Positions 1-6,491 of a stretch of DNA of 9,267 nucleotides are shown piece after piece (position 1 is the first letter of the stretch; every line of letters starts with the position of its first letter). The stretch covers positions 1-9,267 of the forward strand of contig CAJPQU010000080.1 in assembly GCA_905372875.1 (NCBI GenBank), written 5' to 3'. The translations under genes and the position numbers were made by a program. The stretch is from an uncultured Schwartzia sp. (GTDB lineage Bacteria > Bacillota > Negativicutes > Selenomonadales > Selenomonadaceae). Under the pieces are notes generated by a model. It had not been told where the DNA came from, made no database searches, and worked only from the letters and a program-made list of their open reading frames with translations.

Positions 1-2
1 CG

Positions 3-698
3 TCAGAGTATTCGAGATCGGAACTTGAAGCGTTGGGTTTAATGCGTACCAGTGTCCTGCCTGTTATTGTTGAGCCGGATCGATATCTGCAATATGCCGT
101 AGTGCCAGAGATATGGGAGAAATATCGTGATGGGCGGGTAAATCTTTTGATCGTGGGGAGGGGGGTACCCCATAAAAAACAGGATGAAGCGATTGCTGCG
201 GTTCGCTGGTACCGAGAACATATCTCTCCAGCGGTGCGGCTTATTATTATAGGGGGCATGAAACCGAGTTACGCCAAGAAACTCCACGGGATGGTTCGTG
301 CGGGGCATATGGAAGATCATGTTCTCTTTGCCGGACAAATCTCGAATGAGGAATTGTGCACTTGGTACCGTCTGGCAGATGGTGTTTTGTGTCTCAGCGA
401 ACATGAAGGGTTTTGTGTACCTTTGGTGGAAGGCATGATTTTCGATAAGCCGATTTTCGCGTATGCTTGTTCCGCCGTTCCAGAAACGCTGGGGGACGCA
501 GGCGTTCTTTTGTCGTCAAAAGAACCAGCGATTATTGCGCAGACGATTTATGATACGTTGCACAATCCGGCGGAGATGGAAAGAATGCGCCAAGGACGGG
601 CCGCGCGCTTGGCAATGCTCTCTCCGGCACGCATTCGTCAGCACGTGACGCGGGATGTGGAAACGCTGATAAGTTTGTGGCGGGCAGGGGCAACCTGA
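3..698 (+). CDS. Glycosyltransferase family 4 protein, 3' part (5' end outside window)
   Basis: This is the C-terminal part of a GT-B fold, GT4-type glycosyltransferase, which transfers a sugar from a nucleotide-sugar donor during surface polysaccharide or LPS assembly at the cytoplasmic face of the membrane. The frame is open to the left edge: codons before the first possible starts (TTG 33, ATG 42) read SEYSRSELEALGL, which fits the linker of this family, so the gene begins upstream. The visible 231 codons cover the donor-binding domain: a GRGVPHKKQDEAI segment (GT4 'GR..xxK' phosphate-binding region, about 162-206), and the EX7E motif with glutamates at codons 405 and 429 (EGFCVPLVE). The usual family length is about 350-380 residues, so roughly a third is missing. 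Its GC (about 48%) is well below that of the following genes, suggesting an exchangeable polysaccharide locus. Donor and acceptor cannot be told from sequence. Confidence 0.9.
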   Translation, partial: SEYSRSELEALGLMRTSVLPVIVEPDRYLQYAVVPEIWEKYRDGRVNLLIVGRGVPHKKQDEAIAAVRWYREHISPAVRLIIIGGMKPSYAKKLHGMVRAGHMEDHVLFAGQISNEELCTWYRLADGVLCLSEHEGFCVPLVEGMIFDKPIFAYACSAVPETLGDAGVLLSSKEPAIIAQTIYDTLHNPAEMERMRQGRAARLAMLSPARIRQHVTRDVETLISLWRAGAT

Positions 699-738
699 AC
701 TGAAACGGATGGCAGGGCGTGCTTTCCGGAAAACAGGG

Positions 739-746
739 GAAGGGGG
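739..746 (+). promoter_or_regulatory. Ribosome binding site that decides the heptokinase start
   Basis: A purine-rich GAAGGGGG lies 8 bases before ATG 755. The in-frame GTG at 719 has no comparable site in front of it, so ATG 755 is preferred. Confidence 0.55.
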
Positions 747-754
747 TTGGGGAA

Positions 755-1741
755 ATGGCGGCAGACAGAGGGAACCTGGCGATATTTGTTCGGCGTGGGA
801 CGGAGGATTGCCGGGTATGCGTGGTGGGCGACGTGATGCTGGACAAGTATTTCTACGGCGAAGTGACGCGCATTTCCCCCGAAGCACCGGTGCCCGTAAC
901 CCGGGTGGTGAAAACGAAGGAAACTTTAGGGGGCGCAGCCAACGTTGCTCACAATTTGGCGCTCTTAGGCTGCCGCACCACGGTGGTAGGGTACATCGGC
1001 GGCGACTATCATGGGGAAAGCTTATTAGCACGATTCAAAAAGCGCGGCATCGGCGTGGGCGGACTCGTGAAAACGGCGGCACCTACCACCACGAAACTGC
1101 GGGTCATCGGCGGTCATCAGCAGATGATGCGGTTGGATTTTGAGGAGATGAGTCCGGCAGCGGCGCGGGAGGAAGCACGGCTCATCCATAAGGCGGAAAA
1201 AAGCCTTGCCGCCGGGGCGCAGGCCGTCATCCTCTCCGATTACGGCAAGGGAACGTGTACGGCGGCAGTGTGCGCCGCCGTCATCACCGCTGCCCATGCG
1301 CAGGGCGTGCCGGTGGTGGTGGATCCCAAGGGCGGTGATTGGGGCCGCTATCGGGGGGCCGACTACATCACGCCGAATCTGCGGGAGCTGAACGAAGTCC
1401 AGCGGGCCCCGGCGGCCAATGAGGATAGCGCAGTGGAGAGCGCTGCCCGCTACGCTCTGCGGCGCTTTCACATCAAGGCGATGGTGGCGACGCGCTCGGA
1501 GCGGGGCCTGTCGCTGATTAAGCCCCGGTCGGCGGTTCACATCCCCACGAAAGCCCAGGAAGTCTTTGACGTCTCGGGGGCCGGAGATACTGTCATTGCC
1601 GTGTTCGCCTTGGCGCTGGCAGGGGGGCTTGCCCCGGCGGACAGCGCCTATTTGGCGAATTTAGCAGCGGGGGTCGTGGTGGGGAAATTGGGCACCTATG
1701 CCGTGAGCCGCGAAGAACTTTTGACGGCGCTCAAGCGATAA
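755..1741 (+). CDS. hldA: D-glycero-beta-D-manno-heptose-7-phosphate kinase (HldA/RfaE1, single-domain)
   Basis: This ribokinase/PfkB-family sugar kinase uses ATP to convert D-glycero-D-manno-heptose 7-phosphate to the 1,7-bisphosphate in ADP-heptose synthesis for the LPS core. The 328-residue protein carries the heptokinase signature near the N-terminus (VVGDVMLDKYFYGEVTRISP followed by EAPVPV), the GGAANVAHNLALLG substrate-side motif, DPKGGDWGRYRGADYITPNL in the middle, and the PfkB C-terminal motif DVSGAGDT with the expected catalytic Asp at residue 278. It ends where the kinase domain of E. coli HldE ends; there is no C-terminal nucleotidyltransferase domain, so the adenylyltransferase (HldC/RfaE2) must be a separate gene not in this window. 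ATG 755 is chosen for its Shine-Dalgarno; an in-frame GTG at 719 would add 12 residues unlike the family. A 56-base gap separates it from the glycosyltransferase upstream. Confidence 0.93.
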   Translation: MAADRGNLAIFVRRGTEDCRVCVVGDVMLDKYFYGEVTRISPEAPVPVTRVVKTKETLGGAANVAHNLALLGCRTTVVGYIGGDYHGESLLARFKKRGIGVGGLVKTAAPTTTKLRVIGGHQQMMRLDFEEMSPAAAREEARLIHKAEKSLAAGAQAVILSDYGKGTCTAAVCAAVITAAHAQGVPVVVDPKGGDWGRYRGADYITPNLRELNEVQRAPAANEDSAVESAARYALRRFHIKAMVATRSERGLSLIKPRSAVHIPTKAQEVFDVSGAGDTVIAVFALALAGGLAPADSAYLANLAAGVVVGKLGTYAVSREELLTALKR

Positions 1742-1746
1742 CAGCG

Positions 1747-1816
1747 CGGCGTTTCCTCTGGGAAAGCCAAGGAGCGTTTCCTAACAAAATAGAGAGTTGC
1801 ACGCCGTGGAGCGTGC
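1747..1816 (+). promoter_or_regulatory. Structured leader before the ligase gene (alternative hairpins)
   Basis: The 93 bases between the kinase stop and the ligase start contain two copies of GCGTTTCCT (1749-1757 and 1774-1782) flanking GGGAAAGCC (1760-1768). The middle segment can pair with either copy, each time with one bulged G, giving two mutually exclusive hairpins. A third, perfect 6-bp stem (GCACGC/GCGTGC, 1799-1804 and 1811-1816) follows just before the ribosome binding site. No U-run follows any stem, so a simple intrinsic terminator is unlikely. An attenuation, RNA-processing or translation-control role is inference only. Confidence 0.35.
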
Positions 1817-1834
1817 GGCGGGGAGAGAAACAGT

Positions 1835-3064
1835 ATGAGCAAAGGCGTCATAGACAGGATACGGGGAGGGTTGGCAAGCCAGCGGTTAGATCGGGTCATG
1901 TTTTGGCTTCTCTGCCTCTTTGCCGCTGCGGTTAGCCTGTCGGTGGCGGTGACGAACGTGGCCATGGTTTTTTTGATGCCGCTGGCGATCTATCGCTTGT
2001 GGCGGCAGCCTCCTGATTGGCGGGGGATTTGGTACATCGCACCGGGGGTCTTCGGTTGGCTGGGCCTGTTCGTCCTTTCGGCGCTTCTTTCGGCGATCGC
2101 CGCGCCGGATGGGAAAACTGCGGCGATGACTTTCGTCAATTTTTATCTCTATCGATTCTTTCCCGCAGCCCTCGTGCTGTTCTGGGTGAAGGACAAGAAA
2201 CAGCTGTGGATTTTGGCGGGCTGTTTGCTGGCGTCGATTTTTCTCAACAACCTCGTCACCATCGGGCAGGCGATTAAGGCTTCAACGCTGTTGGGCGCCC
2301 GCTTTGGCGGAATCATCGGCCTCATGGCGCAGGCGGGGCTGCTTTCCGCGGCGGTTCCTGTTTTGACGTTGGTGTTGGTGCGGCAGAGGGCGGGACGTTG
2401 GAGTTCCTATGGACTGGTGATGTTGGGGATTGCCGTGGCTGCGCTACTCCTCAATGGGACACGGGGGGCTTGGCTGGCGGCTTTCGTCGCTACCATCGTG
2501 GTGGCTGTCTTGGCAGCCCGACAGAAAAAGTGCTGTCTTGTCAGGATGGGGCTGGCCTTTTTCCTCTTGGGTGGAATCCTTACGCAGACCCCGGCCTTTC
2601 AGGCGCGGTTGGTGACACTGGCCCAGCCGACGTATCAGTCTAATTCCGAGCGGCTACTCATGTGGCAGAGTGCCGTTCATGCGTTTCAGGATCATCCCGT
2701 CTTAGGGGTGGGACTGGGGAATTATGCCCACGCCTACCAGACGCAGTATATCAGCCCGGCGGCCAAAGAGCGCCGGCAGGGACACGCCCACAGCAACGTC
2801 ATGCAGATGCTGGGGGAGCGGGGGGCTGTGGGAGCGTTTGCCTTCTGCGGCATGTGGCTGTATTTCATGGCCTTTGCTCTGCGTGGCTGGCTTCGGACGA
2901 AGGAATCGGCGTATTTGGCCTTTTTGGCCATTGTCTTAGGTGTTATGCTGCAGGGGCTGACGGAGTATAATCTGGGAACCGTGGTGGTTTCCAAAGCCTA
3001 TTGGTTTTCTCTGGCGATCTGTCTCCAGTGGATCGCCCTGACGCGAAAGGAGCGAAGTGCATGA
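1835..3064 (+). CDS. waaL: O-antigen ligase / polymerase family membrane protein (WaaL-like, Wzy_C domain)
   Basis: This 409-residue polytopic inner-membrane protein probably joins undecaprenyl-linked glycan to the lipid A-core on the periplasmic side. The sequence shows about ten or more hydrophobic segments from residue 20 onward, and a Wzy_C/O-antigen ligase domain. Within that domain are NGTRGAWLA with a conserved Arg at 210, and a large periplasmic loop (about 255-325) holding RLLMWQSAVHAFQDHPVLG, the VGLGNY motif and GHAHSNVMQMLGERG. His 317/319 in the loop match the conserved His region of ligases. The start ATG 1835 has GGGGAGAG at 1820-1827. The stop overlaps the next gene by four bases (ATGA at 3061). 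WaaL ligases and Wzy polymerases share this domain; the place among core-heptose genes favours a ligase, but sequence alone does not settle it. Confidence 0.8.
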   Translation: MSKGVIDRIRGGLASQRLDRVMFWLLCLFAAAVSLSVAVTNVAMVFLMPLAIYRLWRQPPDWRGIWYIAPGVFGWLGLFVLSALLSAIAAPDGKTAAMTFVNFYLYRFFPAALVLFWVKDKKQLWILAGCLLASIFLNNLVTIGQAIKASTLLGARFGGIIGLMAQAGLLSAAVPVLTLVLVRQRAGRWSSYGLVMLGIAVAALLLNGTRGAWLAAFVATIVVAVLAARQKKCCLVRMGLAFFLLGGILTQTPAFQARLVTLAQPTYQSNSERLLMWQSAVHAFQDHPVLGVGLGNYAHAYQTQYISPAAKERRQGHAHSNVMQMLGERGAVGAFAFCGMWLYFMAFALRGWLRTKESAYLAFLAIVLGVMLQGLTEYNLGTVVVSKAYWFSLAICLQWIALTRKERSA

Positions 3065-4032
3065 TCATCGTAACCGGCGGCGCCGGCTTCATCGGCAGCA
3101 ATCTCGTCAAAGAACTCAACCGACAGGGGCGCGACGACATCCTCATCGTGGACGACCTCAAGGACGGTCAGAATTACAAGAACCTTCGGGGGCTGAAATT
3201 CTTCGATTACCGGTACAAGGACGATTTCCTGCAAAACATCGAGGATGACGATTTTGACGTCACCGATGTGGACGCCATCTTTCACGAAGGGGCCTGCTCG
3301 GATACCATGGAATACGACGTGAACTACATGATGAGCGTCAACTACGAGTATTCCAAGGCCATGCTCCATTACAGCCTGGAACACCGCATCCCCTTCCTCT
3401 ACGCCTCCTCCGCTTCTACTTATGGCTTGGGGACGAACGGCTTTCGCGAAGGGGATGAGTGTGAGGATGCCCTCAATCCCTATGCTTTTTCCAAGTTAGC
3501 GTTCGACCGTTACGTGCGGCAGATTCTCCCTGAAGCCCGCAGTCAAGTGGTGGGGCTCCGTTATTTTAACGTCTATGGCCCTCAGGAACAGCACAAAGGG
3601 AAGATGGCTTCCATCTTTTATCAGCTCTACAATCAGATCAACGAAACCGGCGAAGCCCGCCTTTTCAGCGGGTACGGTGAATACGGCCCCGGCGAGCAGC
3701 GGCGGGATTTCATTTATGTTAAAGACGTGGTGAAGGTCAATCTATGGTTCTGGAGGGAAAAGGGGCCCAGCGGTATCTATAACTGCGGTACCGGCGAAGC
3801 CCATACCTATAACGAAGCGGCGCAGGCGGTCATCGATGCCATAGGCAAGGGCGCCATCGAATACCGGGCCTTTCCGGAGGTTCTGAAGGGAAAGTATCAG
3901 TCCTTTACCGAGTCCGATCAGCGCCTCCTTTTAGAGGCAGGGTACGACGAGGGATTCACGGAGATGCGGGCGGCCGTCAAGGAATACTGTGATTTCTTAA
4001 AAGACGGCGGTTATTTCACCTATGGAAAATAA
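3061..4032 (+). CDS. hldD: ADP-L-glycero-D-manno-heptose 6-epimerase (HldD/RfaD)
   Basis: This short-chain dehydrogenase/reductase-type epimerase converts ADP-D-glycero-D-manno-heptose to ADP-L-glycero-D-manno-heptose, the donor for LPS inner-core heptose. The 323-residue protein closely follows E. coli HldD (310 residues). It has the Rossmann motif TGGAGFIG (G6, G9, G12), DDLKDG, the diagnostic IFHEGACSDT, YASSASTYG with Ser 116/117, the catalytic Tyr141-x3-Lys145 (YAFSK), LRYFNVYGPQEQHKGKMAS, QRRDFIYVKDVV and LKGKYQSFTESD. Start ATG 3061 is set by AAAGGAG at 3046-3052 and gives MIIVTGGAGF, identical to the E. coli N-terminus; an in-frame ATG at 3001 lies inside the ligase gene and would add 20 unrelated residues. 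It overlaps the ligase by 4 bases and gmhB by 11. Confidence 0.97.
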   Translation: MIIVTGGAGFIGSNLVKELNRQGRDDILIVDDLKDGQNYKNLRGLKFFDYRYKDDFLQNIEDDDFDVTDVDAIFHEGACSDTMEYDVNYMMSVNYEYSKAMLHYSLEHRIPFLYASSASTYGLGTNGFREGDECEDALNPYAFSKLAFDRYVRQILPEARSQVVGLRYFNVYGPQEQHKGKMASIFYQLYNQINETGEARLFSGYGEYGPGEQRRDFIYVKDVVKVNLWFWREKGPSGIYNCGTGEAHTYNEAAQAVIDAIGKGAIEYRAFPEVLKGKYQSFTESDQRLLLEAGYDEGFTEMRAAVKEYCDFLKDGGYFTYGK

Positions 4033-4558
4033 AGAGGCGCGCCTTCGCCCGGCGATTTTTTTTGACCGCGACGGGACGCTGAATGTGGACACGCACTATC
4101 TTTACAAGCCGGAAGAATTCCGCTGGATCAAAGACGCTCCCGCCGCCCTGCGCTGGGCCAACGACCATGGCTATCTCACCGTTGTCGTCACGAATCAGAG
4201 CGGCGTTGCCCGGGGATTTTATACGGAAGAGGATGTGGAGAAGCTACACCGCTGGATGAATGAGCGGCTGGGGGAGAGTGGCGCGCATATCGACGCTTTT
4301 TACTATTGCCCCCACCATCCTGGGGGAACTGTGGCAAAGTACCGAAAGAACTGCGACGGCCGCAAACCGGGGACAGCGCTGGTGGAAGAGGCCTGCCGGG
4401 TGCTTCACATCGACAAGAGCGCGTCCTTTTTCATTGGCGATGCCCAGCGGGATATGGAATGTGCCGCTCGGGCCGGTATTCGGGGTGTGCGGTATGAGGG
4501 GGGCAGCCTGTTGACGGCGCTTTTACGCGGCATGGAGTGTGACGAACATGGCCGATGA
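4022..4558 (+). CDS. gmhB: D-glycero-beta-D-manno-heptose 1,7-bisphosphate 7-phosphatase (GmhB)
   Basis: This HAD-superfamily (histidinol-phosphatase-like) cytoplasmic phosphatase removes the 7-phosphate of the heptose bisphosphate made by HldA, giving the 1-phosphate for adenylylation. The 178 residues contain HAD motif I FFDRDGTL (nucleophile Asp15, acid/base Asp17), motif II VVTNQSGVARG, the structural-zinc loop starting YYCPHHPGG, motif III RKPG with Lys115, and motif IV IGDAQRDME (Asp140, Asp144). Compared with E. coli GmhB, which uses a C-x-H ... C-x-C zinc site, this protein has Cys96, His98 and Cys111 but Gly113 where the fourth ligand Cys should be. The ATG at 4022 overlaps the end of hldD by 11 bases and has no strong Shine-Dalgarno, consistent with translational coupling. 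HisB-type histidinol phosphatase is a relative, but the context makes GmhB the better call. Confidence 0.93.
   Translation: MENKEARLRPAIFFDRDGTLNVDTHYLYKPEEFRWIKDAPAALRWANDHGYLTVVVTNQSGVARGFYTEEDVEKLHRWMNERLGESGAHIDAFYYCPHHPGGTVAKYRKNCDGRKPGTALVEEACRVLHIDKSASFFIGDAQRDMECAARAGIRGVRYEGGSLLTALLRGMECDEHGR
4534..4537 (+). promoter_or_regulatory. Ribosome binding site for the GT8 gene, inside gmhB
   Basis: GGAG lies 10 bases before ATG 4548. It is only one base from the upstream in-frame GTG 4539, too close to serve that codon, so ATG 4548 is the chosen start. Confidence 0.5.
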
Positions 4559-5495
4559 GATTCATATCGTTTTCGCGGCGGATGATCGGTACGCCCAGCA
4601 CGCCGCTGTGGCCATGGCTTCCGCCTTGCTCCGTACGGCGGCGCCGGAGCGTCTTCACTTTTTCGTCTTAGACGACGGAGTGACGGCCGAAAAAAAGGAA
4701 AAAATGGAAAAAACCGTGTCGGCACTGGGAGGAAAACGTCTGACCTTCCTCTCCATTGAAGGGAAGGCCTTTGACGATTTTTTCGTCAGCGCCCAGCTCA
4801 GCCGCACGGCTTACGTCCGCTTGGCGGCAGCTGAACTTTTGCCGGAGACGGTAGCGCGCGTTCTCTACCTTGACTGCGATCTGCTCTTTTTTGATGACGC
4901 GGCGGGTCTTTGGGGAATAGACATGGGAGGGCAGCCCGTCGCGGCCGTCCCCGATTGCGGCATCATGACCTCTGCCCGGCGCAGGCGGGAGAAGGCGGCG
5001 TGTATCGGCCTATCCGCCGGTGCGCCGTATTTTAATTCCGGCGTCCTTCTGTTAGACCTTGGCGCGTGGCGGCGGGGGGATTACACGCGGCATCTCTTGA
5101 CCTTGGCGAAAGGAAAAGACTACCCTCACCACGATCAGGACGTGCTGAACGATTTTTTCCGGGATAACTGGCAGCCGCTGCCCCTGCGCTGGAACGTGAT
5201 TCCTCCCGTCTGGTTCATGTTTTTGAAAGTGGCGGTCTCCCCGTGGCGTTACGAAGCCGCCGCCGCTCGGGAGAACCCGGGCATCCTGCACTACGCGGGC
5301 AGCTATAAGCCGTGGGAGTATTCCCGTCACCCGGCTTTTAACGGTGTTTATTACGATATCTTGGAAAAGACGGCCTTCGCCGACGCGCCGATGCCGCAGT
5401 TTGACCCGCGCAAAAAGAACCGCTCCATCGGGCGTCAGCTCCTCCGCCTTCGCATCGGCAGGTTTTGGAGCGCCGTCTGGGGCGGCGGGCATTGA
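4548..5495 (+). CDS. Glycosyltransferase family 8 protein (LPS glycosyltransferase type)
   Basis: This GT-A fold, retaining GT8 enzyme probably adds a hexose (UDP-glucose or UDP-galactose type donor) to the LPS outer core, like WaaI/WaaJ-type transferases. The 315-residue protein begins IHIVFAADDRYAQHAAVAMAS, the family's N-terminal donor-binding strand. It has the metal-binding DxD as Asp109-Cys-Asp111 in VLYLDCDLLF, PYFNSGVLLLDL in the middle, HHDQDVLNDFF (Asp196, Asp198), and the C-terminal metal/diphosphate motif ILHYAGSYKPWE with His248. The C-terminal tail is basic (DPRKKNRSIGRQLLRLRIGRF), which may help membrane association. It overlaps gmhB by 11 bases, so it belongs to the same coupled operon. 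The exact donor and linkage cannot be read from the sequence. Confidence 0.92.
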   Translation: MADEIHIVFAADDRYAQHAAVAMASALLRTAAPERLHFFVLDDGVTAEKKEKMEKTVSALGGKRLTFLSIEGKAFDDFFVSAQLSRTAYVRLAAAELLPETVARVLYLDCDLLFFDDAAGLWGIDMGGQPVAAVPDCGIMTSARRRREKAACIGLSAGAPYFNSGVLLLDLGAWRRGDYTRHLLTLAKGKDYPHHDQDVLNDFFRDNWQPLPLRWNVIPPVWFMFLKVAVSPWRYEAAAARENPGILHYAGSYKPWEYSRHPAFNGVYYDILEKTAFADAPMPQFDPRKKNRSIGRQLLRLRIGRFWSAVWGGGH

Positions 5496-5500
5496 GGAGA
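5494..5500 (+). promoter_or_regulatory. Ribosome binding site for the VirK/YbjX gene
   Basis: GAGGAGA overlaps the last two bases of the GT8 stop codon and lies 5 bases before ATG 5506. It supports this start over any in-frame codon further upstream within the GT8 gene. Confidence 0.6.
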
Positions 5501-5505
5501 GAGAC

Positions 5506-6435
5506 ATGGACAGCGCCATCGCGTTAGGGAAAAGAATATACGATGTCCGCAAAGGACGGGAGGCGCGCCGCTGCGTAATCTTTATCCTACGGTACTGGCT
5601 GAACCGCGGCCGGATGCGAAAATTGGATGCCTATTTTCACACGACGCCGCTTCTTGCCGCCGTCGCGGCATCCTATCCTTTCGTCTACGAACAGCCAACC
5701 CGGGCCTTTTTCTATCATCGATCCACTTTCGACGAGCGCATCCGGCTGGTGGAAGAACACATGACCTTTCTTTCCCAGCGGCTTTTGCCGGCGGTGGTCG
5801 AGGGGCTTTATCAGGGGAAGGGCTATCTTCTTTGGGAGAGCTTATTTGAGGAGAAGCCCCTGAGGATTGAACTTTCCTTTGATCCGGGGCAGAGGAAAGA
5901 AGGCCTTCTGTCGGTGGTTCTGCACTGGGATGATGCCGCCCTCTACCAGATGATCTTTTGGATCGCCAAGGATGGGGCGGGGGCGTGGACTTTATGGATT
6001 GGAGCTATGCAGGGGCCGAACCTTGGCGACGCGAAGGACGTGATCAAAAGGCTTACGAAATCTTGTCACGGCTTTCGGACGAAAAACCTCATTCTCTACG
6101 CCACCCAAGCGGTGGCCCGCGCTATGGGAATCGCCCGCATCTTGGCGGTGACGAACGAGGGCTACTACGCCAACAACCATGTTCGACTCGATCGCAAACT
6201 CAAGACGAACTTTAGCGATTTCTGGCGGGAAACAGGAGGGTGGGAAACGGCGGATTCCCGCTTTGACGAACTGCCGTTGACGGAAGGGCGTAAGACCATG
6301 GAGGAAGTCCCCACGAGAAAACGCGCCGTCTACCGCCGCCGCTTCGCCTTGATGGACGAGATAGACACTGCGATTGCGAGGGAAGTCAGCGCCCTCATGA
6401 GGGCGGGCGGTGGGGCGGTTGCTCCAGTTCCATAA
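5506..6435 (+). CDS. VirK/YbjX (DUF535) family protein
   Basis: This 309-residue protein belongs to the VirK/YbjX family (DUF535). Members in enterobacteria are linked to virulence, outer-membrane integrity and resistance to antimicrobial peptides, but the biochemical activity is not established. Family features, in order: an N-terminal MRKLDAYFHTTPLL segment (about 40-55), FVYEQPTRAFFYH, a central LHWDDAALYQMIFWI and LWIGAMQGPN block, then TKSCHGFRTKNLILYATQA and the very conserved EGYYANNHVRLDRKLKTNF (about 220-240). The C-terminal third resembles an N-acyltransferase-like arrangement in outline, but this is only an impression. There is no signal peptide or clear membrane segment, so it is probably cytoplasmic or peripheral. 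It starts 10 bases after the GT8 stop, so it is part of the LPS operon, which supports an envelope role. Confidence 0.9.
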   Translation: MDSAIALGKRIYDVRKGREARRCVIFILRYWLNRGRMRKLDAYFHTTPLLAAVAASYPFVYEQPTRAFFYHRSTFDERIRLVEEHMTFLSQRLLPAVVEGLYQGKGYLLWESLFEEKPLRIELSFDPGQRKEGLLSVVLHWDDAALYQMIFWIAKDGAGAWTLWIGAMQGPNLGDAKDVIKRLTKSCHGFRTKNLILYATQAVARAMGIARILAVTNEGYYANNHVRLDRKLKTNFSDFWRETGGWETADSRFDELPLTEGRKTMEEVPTRKRAVYRRRFALMDEIDTAIAREVSALMRAGGGAVAPVP

Positions 6436-6491
6436 TCTCATAAGCAGCCTTGGGGCGGCGGGATTTACACGACAGCGGAAAGGAAGATGGG

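Noticed and set aside
719..754. In-frame GTG start for the heptokinase at 719
   Set aside because: The extra 12 residues (MLSGKQGKGVGE) are unlike the family, and the clear ribosome binding site at 739-746 fits ATG 755.
516..1031. Minus-strand frame of 171 codons across the GT4-kinase junction
   Set aside because: Low-complexity Pro/Arg/Ser product, overlapping two well-supported genes; no ribosome binding site or family resemblance.
3670..3710. Apparent insertion in HldD (GYGEYGPGEQ before RRDF) relative to E. coli
   Set aside because: Many HldD proteins of other bacteria carry a similar Gly-rich stretch here, so it is ordinary family variation.
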